From the NCBI GenBank assembly GCA_032622095.1, contig CP136064.1:110040004-110104003 (forward strand): a stretch of 64,000 bases of DNA, in the 5' to 3' direction. Positions 11,701 to 24,800 of the stretch are shown one piece after another. The stretch's first letter is position 1. Each line of letters begins with the position of its first letter. The notes under the pieces were generated by a model. That model was given only the letters and a program-made list of their open reading frames with translations. It made no database searches and was not told where the DNA came from. Source of the stretch: Siphonodentalium dalli (taxonomy: Eukaryota > Mollusca > Scaphopoda > Gadilida > Siphonodentaliidae). Position numbers and translations under genes: made by a program.

Positions 11701-13985
11701 GCACATGAAAAGACACCTCAGGTTAGGCCATATGAAGTTATATTGTCAGTCATGGTCATTTTTTTGTAATTTTCGACCCAAATCTCATGGCATGTTGGTG
11801 TCTCCTAACAATTATTTTCCATTTTATGTTGGCAGTTATGGTTTATTTTCATTCACAGGCATGATGTGAGTTGGAAAAACACTGATCGCACATGAAAAGA
11901 CACCTCAGGTTAGGCCATATGAAGTTATATTGTCAGTCATGGTCATTTTTTTTGTAATTTTCTACCCAAATCTCATGGCATGTTGGTGTCTCCTAACAAT
12001 TATTTTCCATTTTATGTTGGCAGTTATGGTTTATTTTCATTCACAGGCATGATGTGAGTTGGAAAAACACTGATCGCACATGAAAAGACACCTCAGGTTA
12101 GGCCATATGAAGTTATATTGTCAGTCATGGTCATTTTTTTTGTAATTTTCGACCCAAATCTCATGGCATGTTGGTGTCTCCTAACAATTATTTTCCATTT
12201 TATGTTGACAATTATGGTTTATTTTGATTCACAGGCATGATGTCAGTTGGAAAAACACTGATCGCACTTGAAAAGACACCTCAGGTTAGGCCATATGAAG
12301 TCGGCGATGGTCATTTTTTTGTAATTTTGAACCCAAATCTCATGGCATGTTGGTGTCTCCTAACAATTATTTTCCATTTTATGTTGACAATTATGGTTTA
12401 TTTTGATTCACATGCATGATGTGAGTTGGAAAAACACTGATCGCACATGAAAAGACACCTCAGGTTAGGCCATATGAAGTTATATTGTCAGTCATGGTCA
12501 TTTTTTTGTAATTTTCGACCCAAATCTCATGGCATGTTGGTGTCTCCTAACAATTATTTTCCATTTTATGTTGGCAGTTATGGTTTATTTTCATTCACAG
12601 GCATGATGTGAGTTGGAAAAACACTGATCGCACATGAAAAGACACCTCAGGTTAGGCCATATGAAGTTATATTGTCAGTCATGGTCATTTTTTTGTAATT
12701 TTCGACCCAAATCTCATGGCATGTTGGTGTCTCCTAACTATTATTTTCCATTCTATGTTGACAATTATGGTTTATTTTGATTCACTGGCATTATGTGAGT
12801 TTGAAAAACACTGACCGCACATGAAAAGACAGCCCATGTTAGGCCATATGAAGTTATATTGTCAGCGATGGTCATTTTTTGGTAATTTTCGACCCAAATC
12901 TCATGGCATGTTGGTGTCTCCTAGCAATTATTTTCCATTTTATGTTGACAATTATGGTTTATTTTGATTCTCAGGCATGATGTGAGTTGGAAAAACACTG
13001 ATCGCACATGAAAAGACACCTCAGGTTAGGCCATATAAAGTTATATTGTCAGCGATGGTAATTTTTTGGTAATTTTCGACTCAAATCTCATGGCATGTTG
13101 GTGTCTCCTAACAATTATTTTCCATTCTATGTTGACAATTATGGTTTACTTTGATTCACAGGCATGATGTCAGTTGGAAAAACACTGATCGCACTTGAAA
13201 AGACAGCTCAGGTTAGGCCATATGAAGTTATATTGTCGGCGATGGTCATTTTTTTGTAATTTTGAACCCAAATCTCATGGCATGTTGGTGTCTCCTAACA
13301 ATTATTTTCCATTTTATGTTGACAATTATGGTTTATTTTGATTCACATGCATGATGTGAGTTGGAAAAACACTGATCGCACATGAAAAGACACCTCAGGT
13401 TAGGCCATATGAAGTTATATTGTCAGTCATGGTCATTTTTTTGTAATTTTCGACCCAAATCTCATGGCATGTTGGTGTCTCCTAACAATTATTTTCCATT
13501 TTATGTTGACAATTATGGTTTATTTTGATCCACAGGCATGATGTGAGTTGGAAAAACACTGATCGCACATGAAAAGACAGCCCAGGTTAGGCCATATAAA
13601 GTTATATTGTCAGCGATGGTAATTTTTTGGTAATTTTCGACTCAAATCTCATGGCATGTTGGTGTCTCCTAACAATTATTTTCCATTCTATGTTGACAAT
13701 TATGGTTTACTTTGATTCACAGGCATGATTTGAGTTGGAAAAACACGGATCGCACATGAAAAGACAGCCCAGGTTAGGCCATATGAAGTTATATTGTCAG
13801 TCATGGTCATTTTTTTGTAATTTTCGACCCAAATCTCATGGCATGTTGGTGTCTCCTAACAATTATTTTCCATTCTGTGTTGACAATTATGGTTTATTTT
13901 GATTCACAGGCATGATGTGAGTTGGAAAAAAACTGATCGCACATGAAAAGACACCCAAGGTCAGGCCATATGAAGTTATATTGTC
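8800..13985 (+). repeat. Higher-order satellite block, copy 1
   Basis: About 5.2 kb that recurs at about 16457-21828. Offsets step 7657, then 8030, then 7843 bp, meaning two units gained and one lost between copies. Diagnostic shared variants include a unit with an 8-base deletion (GAAGTCGGCG instead of the usual GAAGTTATATTGTCGGCG) at about 12300, a TTCACTGGCATTATG unit at about 12781 and a GATTCTCAGG unit at about 12966. Confidence 0.85.
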
Positions 13986-16456
13986 AGTCATGGTCATTTT
14001 TTTTGTAATTTTCTACCCAAATCTCATGGCATGTTGGTGTCTCCTAACAATTATTTTCCATTTTATGTTGGCAGTTATGGTTTATTTTCATTCACAGGCA
14101 TGATGTGAGTTGGAAAAACACTGATCGCACATGAAAAGACACCTCAGGTTAGGCCATATGAAGTTATATTGTCAGTCATGGTCATTTTTTTGTAATTTTC
14201 GACCCAAATCTCGTGGCATGTTGGTGTCTCCTAACAATGATTTTCCATTCTATGTTGACAATTATGGTTTATTTTGATTCACAGGCATGATGTGAGTTTG
14301 AAAAACACTGACCGCACATGAAAAGACAGCCCAGGTTAGGCCATATGAAGTTATATTGTCAACGATGGTCATTTTTTGTAATTTTCGACCCAAATCTCAT
14401 GGCATGTTGGTGTCTCCTAACAATTATTTTCCATTTTATGTTGACAATTATGGTTTATTTTTATTCACAGGCATGATGTCAGTTGGAAAAACACTGATCG
14501 CACTTGAAAAGACAGCTCAGGTTAGGCCATATGAAGTTATATTGTCGGCGATGGTCATTTTTTTGTAATTTTGAACCCAAATCTCATGGCATGTTGGTGT
14601 CTCCTAACAATTATTTTCCATTTTATGTTGACAATTATGGTTTATTTTGATTCACATGCATGATGTGAGTTGGAAAAACACTGATCGCACATGAAAAGAC
14701 ACCTCAGGTTAGGCCATATGAAGTTATATTGTCAGTCATGGTCATTTTTTTGTAATTTTCGACCCAAATCTCATGGCATGTTGGTGTCTCCTAACAATTA
14801 TTTTCCATTTTATGTTGGCAGTTATGGTTTATTTTCATTCACAGGCATGATGTGAGTTGGAAAAACACTAATCGCACATGAAAAGACACCTCAGGTTAGG
14901 CCATATGAAGTTATATTGTCAGTCATGGTCATTTTTTTTGTAATTTTCTACCCAAATCTCATGGCATGTTGGTGTCTCCTAACAATTATTTTCCATTTTA
15001 TGTTGGCAGTTATGGTTTATTTTCATTCACAGGCATGATGTGAGTTGGAAAAACACTGATCGCACATGAAAAGACACCTCAGGTTAGGCCATATGAAGTT
15101 ATATTGTCAGTCATGGTCATTTTTTTGTAATTTTCGACCCAAATCTCATGGCATGTTGGTGTCTCCTAACAATTATTTTCCATTTTATGTTGGCAGTTAT
15201 GGTTTATTTTCATTCACAGGCATGATGTGAGTTGGAAAAACACTGATCGCACATGAAAAGACACCTCAGGTTAGGCCATATGAAGTTATATTGTCAGTCA
15301 TGGTCATTTTTTTTGTAATTTTCTACCCAAATCTCATGGCATGTTGGTGTCTCCTAACAATTATTTTCCATTTTATGTTGGCAGTTATGGTTTATTTTCA
15401 TTCACAGGCATGATGTGAGTTGGAAAAACACTGATCGCACATGAAAAGACACCTCAGGTTAGGCCATATGAAGTTATATTGTCAGTCATGGTCATTTTTT
15501 TGTAATTTTCGACCCAAATCTCATGGCATGTTGGTGTCTCCTAACAATGATTTTCCATTCTATGTTGACAATTATGGTTTATTTTGATTCACAGGCATGA
15601 TGTGAGTTTGAAAAACACTGACCGCACATGAAAAGACAGCCCAGGTTAGGCCATATGAAGTTATATTGTCAACGATGGTCATTTTTTGTAATTTTCGACC
15701 CAAATCTCATGGCATGTTGGTGTCTCCTAACAATTATTTTCCATTTTATGTTGACAATTATGGTTTATTTTGATTCACAGGCATGATGTCAGTTGGAAAA
15801 ACACTGATCGCACTTGAAAAGACAGCTCAGGTTAGGCCATATGAAGTTATATTGTCGGCGATGGTCATTTTTTTGTAATTTTGAACCCAAATCTCATGGC
15901 ATGTTGGTGTCTCCTAACAATTATTTTCCATTTTATGTTGACAATTATGGTTTATTTTGATTCACATGCATGATGTGAGTTGGAAAAACACTGATCGCAC
16001 ATGAAAAGACACCTCAGGTTAGGCCATATGAAGTTATATTGTCAGTCATGGTCATTTTTTTGTAATTTTCGACCCAAATCTCATGGCATGTTGGTGTCTC
16101 CTAACAACTATTTTTCATTTTATGTTGGCAATTATGGTTTATTTTGATTCACAGGTATGATGTGAGTTGGAAAAACACTGATCGCACATGAAAAGACACC
16201 CAAGGTTAGGCCATATGAAGTTATATTGTCAGCGATGGTCATTTTTTGTAATTTTCGACCCAAATCTCATGGCATGTTGGTGTCTCCTAACAACTATTTT
16301 TCATTTTATGTTGGCAATTATGGTTTATTTTGATTCACAGGTATGATGTGAGTTGGAAAAAAACTGATCGCACATGAAAAGACACCCAAGGTTAGGCCAT
16401 ATGAAGTTATATTGTCAGCGATGGTAATTTTTTTGTAATTTTCGACCCAAATCTCA

Positions 16457-19400
16457 TGGCATGTTGGTGTCTCCTAACAATTATTTTCCATTCTATGTTG
16501 ACAATTATGGTTTATTTTTATTCACAGGCATGATGTGAGTTGGAAAAACACTGATCGCACATGAAAAGACACCCCAGGTTAGGCCATATGAAGTTATATT
16601 GTCAACGATGGTCATTTTTTGTAATTTTCGACCCAAATCTCATGGCATGTTGGTGTCTCCTAACAATTATTTTCCATTTTATGTTGGCAATTATGGTTTA
16701 TTTTGATTCACAGGCATGATGTGAGTTGGAAAAACACTGATCGCACATGAAAAGACACCTCAGGTTAGGCCATATGAAGTTATATTGTCAGTCATGGTCA
16801 TTTTTTTGTAATTTTCGACCCAAATCTCATGGCATGTTGGTGTCTCCTAACAATTATTTTTCATTTTATGTTGGCAATTATGGTTTATTTTGATTCACAG
16901 GTATGATGTGAGTTGGAAAAACACTGATCGCACATGAAAAGACACCCAAGGTTAGGCCATATGAAGTTATATTGTCAGCGATGGTCATTTTTTGTAATTT
17001 TCGACCCAAATCTCATGGCATGTTGGTGTCTCCTAACAATTATTTTCCATTTTATGTTGGCAATTATGGTTTATTTTGATTCACAGGCATGATGTGAGTT
17101 GGAAAAATACTGATCGCACATGAAAAGACACCTCAGGTTAGGCCATATGAAGTTATATTGTCAGTCATGGTCATTTTTTTGTAATTTTCGACCCAAATCT
17201 CATGGCATGTTGGTGTCTCCTAACAATTATTTTTCATTTTATGTTGGCAATTATGGTTTATTTTGATTCACAGGTATGATGTGAGTTGGAAAAACACTGA
17301 TCGCACATGAAAAGACACCCAAGGTTAGGCCATATGAAGTTATATTGTCAGCGATGGTCATTTTTTGTAATTTTCGACCCAAATCTCATGGCATGTTGGT
17401 GTCTCCTAACAATTATTTTCCATTTTATGTTGGCAATTATGGTTTATTTTGATTCACAGGCATGATGTGAGTTGGAAAAACACTGATCGCACATGAAAAG
17501 ACACCTCAGGTTAGGCCATATGAAGTTATATTGTCAGTCATGGTCATTTTTTTGTAATTTTCGACCCAAATCTCATGGCATGTTGGTGTCTCCTAACAAC
17601 TATTTTTCATTTTATGTTGGCAGTTATGGTTTATTTTCATTCACAGGCATGATGTGAGTTGGAAAAACACTGATCGCACATGAAAAGACACCTCAGGTTA
17701 GGCCATATGAAGTTATATTGTCAGTCATGGTCATTTTTTTGTAATTTTCGACCCAAATCTCATGGCATGTTGGTGTCTCCTAACAACTATTTTTCATTTT
17801 ATGTTGGCAATTATGGTTTATTTTGATTCACAGGTATGATGTGAGTTGGAAAAACACTGATCGCACATGAAAAGACACCCAAGGTTAGGCCATATGAAGT
17901 TATATTGTCAGCGATGGTCATTTTTTGTAATTTTCGACCCAAATCTCATGGCATGTTGGTGTCTCCTAACAACTATTTTTCATTTTATGTTGGCAATTAT
18001 GGTTTATTTTGATTCACAGGTATGATGTGAGTTGGAAAAAAACTGATCGCACATGAAAAGACACCCAAGGTTAGGCCATATGAAGTTATATTGTCAGCGA
18101 TGGTAATTTTTTTGTAATTTTCGACCCAAATCTCATGGCATGTTGGTGTCTCCTAACAATTATTTTCCATTCTATGTTGACAATTATGGTTTATTTTTAT
18201 TCACAGGCATGATGTGAGTTGGAAAAACACTGATCGCACATGAAAAGACACCCCAGGTTAGGCCATATGAAGTTATATTGTCAACGATGGTCATTTTTTG
18301 TAATTTTCGACCCAAATCTCATGGCATGTTGGTGTCTCCTAACAATTATTTTCCATTTTATGTTGACAATTATGGTTTATTTTGATTCACAGGCATGATG
18401 TCAGTTGGAAAAACACTGATCGCACTTGAAAAGACACCTCAGGTTAGGCCATATGAAGTTATATTGTCGGCGATGGTCATTTTTTTGTAATTTTGAACCC
18501 AAATCTCATGGCATGTTGGTGTCTCCTAACAATTATTTTCCATTTTATGTTGACAATTATGGTTTATTTTGATTCACATGCATGATGTGAGTTGGAAAAA
18601 CACTGATCGCACATGAAAAGACACCTCAGGTTAGGCCATATGAAGTTATATTGTCAGTCATGGTCATTTTTTTGTAATTTTCGACCCAAATCTCATGGCA
18701 TGTTGGTGTCTCCTAACAATTATTTTCCATTTTATGTTGGCAGTTATGGTTTATTTTCATTCACAGGCATGATGTGAGTTGGAAAAACACTGATCGCACA
18801 TGAAAAGACACCTCAGGTTAGGCCATATGAAGTTATATTGTCAGTCATGGTCATTTTTTTGTAATTTTCGACCCAAATCTCATGGCATGTTGGTGTCTCC
18901 TAACAATTATTTTCCATTTTATGTTGGCAGTTATGGTTTATTTTCATTCACAGGCATGATGTGAGTTGGAAAAACACTGATCGCACATGAAAAGACACCT
19001 CAGGTTAGGCCATATGAAGTTATATTGTCAGTCATGGTCATTTTTTTTGTAATTTTCTACCCAAATCTCATGGCATGTTGGTGTCTCCTAACAATTATTT
19101 TCCATTTTATGTTGGCAGTTATGGTTTATTTTCATTCACAGGCATGATGTGAGTTGGAAAAACACTGATCGCACATGAAAAGACACCTCAGGTTAGGCCA
19201 TATGAAGTTATATTGTCAGTCATGGTCATTTTTTTGTAATTTTCGACCCAAATCTCATGGCATGTTGGTGTCTCCTAACAATGATTTTCCATTCTATGTT
19301 GACAATTATGGTTTATTTTGATTCACAGGCATGATGTGAGTTTGAAAAACACTGACCGCACATGAAAAGACAGCCCAGGTTAGGCCATATGAAGTTATAT

Positions 19401-21828
19401 TGTCAACGATGGTCATTTTTTGTAATTTTCGACCCAAATCTCATGGCATGTTGGTGTCTCCTAACAATTATTTTCCATTTTATGTTGACAATTATGGTTT
19501 ATTTTTATTCACAGGCATGATGTCAGTTGGAAAAACACTGATCGCACTTGAAAAGACAGCTCAGGTTAGGCCATATGAAGTTATATTGTCGGCGATGGTC
19601 ATTTTTTTGTAATTTTGAACCCAAATCTCATGGCATGTTGGTGTCTCCTAACAATTATTTTCCATTTTATGTTGACAATTATGGTTTATTTTGATTCACA
19701 TGCATGATGTGAGTTGGAAAAACACTGATCGCACATGAAAAGACACCTCAGGTTAGGCCATATGAAGTTATATTGTCAGTCATGGTCATTTTTTTGTAAT
19801 TTTCGACCCAAATCTCATGGCATGTTGGTGTCTCCTAACAATTATTTTCCATTTTATGTTGGCAGTTATGGTTTATTTTCATTCACAGGCATGATGTGAG
19901 TTGGAAAAACACTGATCGCACATGAAAAGACACCTCAGGTTAGGCCATATGAAGTTATATTGTCAGTCATGGTCATTTTTTTTGTAATTTTCTACCCAAA
20001 TCTCATGGCATGTTGGTGTCTCCTAACAATTATTTTCCATTTTATGTTGGCAGTTATGGTTTATTTTCATTCACAGGCATGATGTGAGTTGGAAAAACAC
20101 TGATCGCACATGAAAAGACACCTCAGGTTAGGCCATATGAAGTTATATTGTCAGTCATGGTCATTTTTTTTGTAATTTTCGACCCAAATCTCATGGCATG
20201 TTGGTGTCTCCTAACAATTATTTTCCATTTTATGTTGACAATTATGGTTTATTTTGATTCACAGGCATGATGTCAGTTGGAAAAACACTGATCGCACTTG
20301 AAAAGACACCTCAGGTTAGGCCATATGAAGTCGGCGATGGTCATTTTTTTGTAATTTTGAACCCAAATCTCATGGCATGTTGGTGTCTCCTAACAATTAT
20401 TTTCCATTTTATGTTGACAATTATGGTTTATTTTGATTCACATGCATGATGTGAGTTGGAAAAACACTGATCGCACATGAAAAGACACCTCAGGTTAGGC
20501 CATATGAAGTTATATTGTCAGTCATGGTCATTTTTTTGTAATTTTCGACCCAAATCTCATGGCATGTTGGTGTCTCCTAACAATTATTTTCCATTTTATG
20601 TTGGCAGTTATGGTTTATTTTCATTCACAGGCATGATGTGAGTTGGAAAAACACTGATCGCACATGAAAAGACACCTCAGGTTAGGCCATATGAAGTTAT
20701 ATTGTCAGTCATGGTCATTTTTTTGTAATTTTCGACCCAAATCTCATGGCATGTTGGTGTCTCCTAACTATTATTTTCCATTCTATGTTGACAATTATGG
20801 TTTATTTTGATTCACTGGCATTATGTGAGTTTGAAAAACACTGACCGCACATGAAAAGACAGCCCATGTTAGGCCATATGAAGTTATATTGTCAGCGATG
20901 GTCATTTTTTGGTAATTTTCGACCCAAATCTCATGGCATGTTGGTGTCTCCTAGCAATTATTTTCCATTTTATGTTGACAATTATGGTTTATTTTGATTC
21001 TCAGGCATGATGTGAGTTGGAAAAACACTGATCGCACATGAAAAGACACCTCAGGTTAGGCCATATAAAGTTATATTGTCAGCGATGGTAATTTTTTGGT
21101 AATTTTCGACTCAAATCTCATGGCATGTTGGTGTCTCCTAACAATTATTTTCCATTCTATGTTGACAATTATGGTTTACTTTGATTCACAGGCATGATGT
21201 CAGTTGGAAAAACACTGATCGCACTTGAAAAGACACCTCAGGTTAGGCCATATGAAGTTATATTGTCGGCGATGGTCATTTTTTTGTAATTTTGAACCCA
21301 AATCTCATGGCATGTTGGTGTCTCCTAACAATTATTTTCCATTTTATGTTGACAATTATGGTTTATTTTGATTCACATGCATGATGTGAGTTGGAAAAAC
21401 ACTGATCGCACATGAAAAGACACCTCAGGTTAGGCCATATGAAGTTATATTGTCAGTCATGGTCATTTTTTTGTAATTTTCGACCCAAATCTCATGGCAT
21501 GTTGGTGTCTCCTAACAATTATTTTCCATTCTATGTTGACAATTATGGTTTACTTTGATTCACAGGCATGATTTGAGTTGGAAAAACACGGATCGCACAT
21601 GAAAAGACAGCCCAGGTTAGGCCATATGAAGTTATATTGTCAGTCATGGTCATTTTTTTGTAATTTTCGACCCAAATCTCATGGCATGTTGGTGTCTCCT
21701 AACAATTATTTTCCATTCTGTGTTGACAATTATGGTTTATTTTGATTCACAGGCATGATGTGAGTTGGAAAAAAACTGATCGCACATGAAAAGACACCCA
21801 AGGTCAGGCCATATGAAGTTATATTGTC
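16457..21828 (+). repeat. Higher-order satellite block, copy 2
   Basis: Partner of 8800-13985. The 8-base-deletion unit is at about 20330, exactly 8030 bp from its counterpart, and the TTCACTGGCATTATG and GATTCTCAGG variants follow at the same spacing. A fifth-unit marker containing GCATGATTTGAG is at 21566 here and 13723 in copy 1, one unit closer. Confidence 0.85.
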
Positions 21829-24800
21829 AGTGATGGTCATTTTTTTTTTATTTTCGACCCAAATCTCATGGTATGTTGGTGTCTCCTAACAATTATTTTC
21901 CATTCTATGTTGACAATTATGGTTTATTTTGATTCACAGGCATGATGTGAGTTGGAAAAACACTGATCGCACATGAAAAGATACCCAAGGTTAGGCCATA
22001 TGAAGTTATATTGTCAGTCATGGTCATTTTTTTGTAATTTTCGACCCAAATCTCATGGCATGTTGGTGTCTCCTAACAATTATTTTCCATTTTATGTTGG
22101 CAGTTATGGTTTATTTTCATTCACAGGCATGATGTGAGTTGGAAAAACACTGATCGCACATGAAAAGACACCTCAGGTTAGGCCATATGAAGTTATATTG
22201 TCAGCGATGGTCATTTTTTTGTAATTTTCGACCCAAATCTCATGGCATGTTGGTGTCTCCTAACAATTATTTTCCATTTTATGTTGACAATTATGGTTTA
22301 TTTTGATTCACAGGCATGATGTGAGTTGGAAAAACACTGACCGCACATGAAAAGATACCCAAGGTTAGGCGATATGAAGTTATATTGTCAGTCATGGTCA
22401 TTTTTTTGTTATTTTCGACCCAAATCTCATGGTATGTTGTGTCTCCTAACAATTATTTTCCATTCTATGTTGACAATTATGGTTTATTTTGATTCACAGG
22501 CATGATGTCAGTTGGAAAAACACTGATCGCACATGAAAAGAAACCCCAGGTTAGGCCATATGAAGTTATATTGTCAGCGATGGTCATTTTTTTGTAATTT
22601 TCGACCCAAATCTCATGTCATGTTGGTGTCTCCTAACAATTATTTTCCATTCTATGTTGACAATTATGGTTTATTTTGATTCACAGGCATGATGTGAGTT
22701 GGAAAAACACTGATCGCACATGAAAAGATACCCAAGGTTAGGCCATATGAAGTTATATTGTCAGCGATGGTAATTTTTTTGTAATTTTCGACCCAAATCT
22801 CATGGCATGTTGGTGTCTCCTAACAATTATTTTCCATTTTATGTTGGCAATTATGGTTTATTTTTATTCACAGGCATGATGTGAGTTGGAAAAACACTGA
22901 TCGCACATGAAAAGACAGCCCAAGTTAGGCCATATGAAGTTATATTGTCAGTCATGGTCATTTTTTTGTAATTTTCGACCCAAATCTCATGGTATGTTGG
23001 TGTCTCCTAACAATTATTTTCCATTCTATGTTGACAATTATGGTTTAATTTGATTCACAGGCATCATGTCAGTTGGAAAAACACTGATCGCACATGAAAA
23101 GACACCTCAGGTTAGGCCATATGAAGTTATATTGTCAGTCATGGTCATTTTTTTGTAATTTTCGACCCAAATCTCATGGCATGTTGGTGTCTCCTAACAA
23201 TTATTTTCCATTTTATGTTGGCAGTTATGGTTTATTTTCATTCACAGGCATGATGTGAGTTGGAAAAACACTGATCGCACATGAAAAGACACCTCAGGTT
23301 AGGCCATATGAAGTTATATTGTCAGTCATGGTCATTTTTTTGTAATTTTCGACCCAAATCTCATGGCATGTTGGTGTCTCCTAACAATTATTTTCCATTT
23401 TATGTTGGCAGTTATGGTTTATTTTCATTCACAGGCATGATGTGAGTTGGAAAAACACTGATCGCACATGAAAAGACACCTCAGGTTAGGCCATATGAAG
23501 TTATATTGTCAGTCATGGTCATTTTTTTTGTAATTTTCTACCCAAATCTCATGGCATGTTGGTGTCTCCTAACAATTATTTTCCATTTTATGTTGGCAGT
23601 TATGGTTTATTTTCATTCACAGGCATGATGTGAGTTGGAAAAACACTGATCGCACATGAAAAGACACCTCAGGTTAGGCCATATGAAGTTATATTGTCAG
23701 TCATGGTCATTTTTTTGTAATTTTCGACCCAAATCTCATGGCATGTTGGTGTCTCCTAACAATGATTTTCCATTCTATGTTGACAATTATGGTTTATTTT
23801 GATTCACAGGCATGATGTGAGTTTGAAAAACACTGACCGCACATGAAAAGACAGCCCAGGTTAGGCCATATGAAGTTATATTGTCAACGATGGTCATTTT
23901 TTGTAATTTTCGACCCAAATCTCATGGCATGTTGGTGTCTCCTAACAATTATTTTCCATTTTATGTTGACAATTATGGTTTATTTTTATTCACAGGCATG
24001 ATGTCAGTTGGAAAAACACTGATCGCACTTGAAAAGACAGCTCAGGTTAGGCCATATGAAGTTATATTGTCGGCGATGGTCATTTTTTTGTAATTTTGAA
24101 CCCAAATCTCATGGCATGTTGGTGTCTCCTAACAATTATTTTCCATTTTATGTTGACAATTATGGTTTATTTTGATTCACAGGTATGATGTGAGTTGGAA
24201 AAACACTGATCGCACATGAAAAGACACCTCAGGTTAGGCCATATAAAGTTATATTGTCAGCGATGGTAATTTTTTGGTAATTTTCGACTCAAATCTCATG
24301 GCATGTTGGTGTCTCCTAACAATTATTTTCCATTCTATGTTGACAATTATGGTTTACTTTGATTCACAGGCATGATGTCAGTTGGAAAAACACTGATCGC
24401 ACTTGAAAAGACACCTCAGGTTAGGCCATATGAAGTTATATTGTCGGCGATGGTCATTTTTTTGTAATTTTGAACCCAAATCTCATGGCATGTTGGTGTC
24501 TCCTAACAATTATTTTCCATTTTATGTTGACAATTATGGTTTATTTTTATTCACAGGCATGATGTGAGTTGGAAAAACACTGATCGCACATGAAAAGACA
24601 CCTCAGGTTAGGCCATATGAAGTTATATTGTCAGTCATGGTCATTTTTTTGTAATTTTCGACCCAAATCTCATGGCATGTTGGTGTCTCCTAACAATTAT
24701 TTTTCATTTTATGTTGGCAATTATGGTTTATTTTGATTCACAGGTATGATGTGAGTTGGAAAAACACTGATCGCACATGAAAAGACACCCAAGGTTAGGC

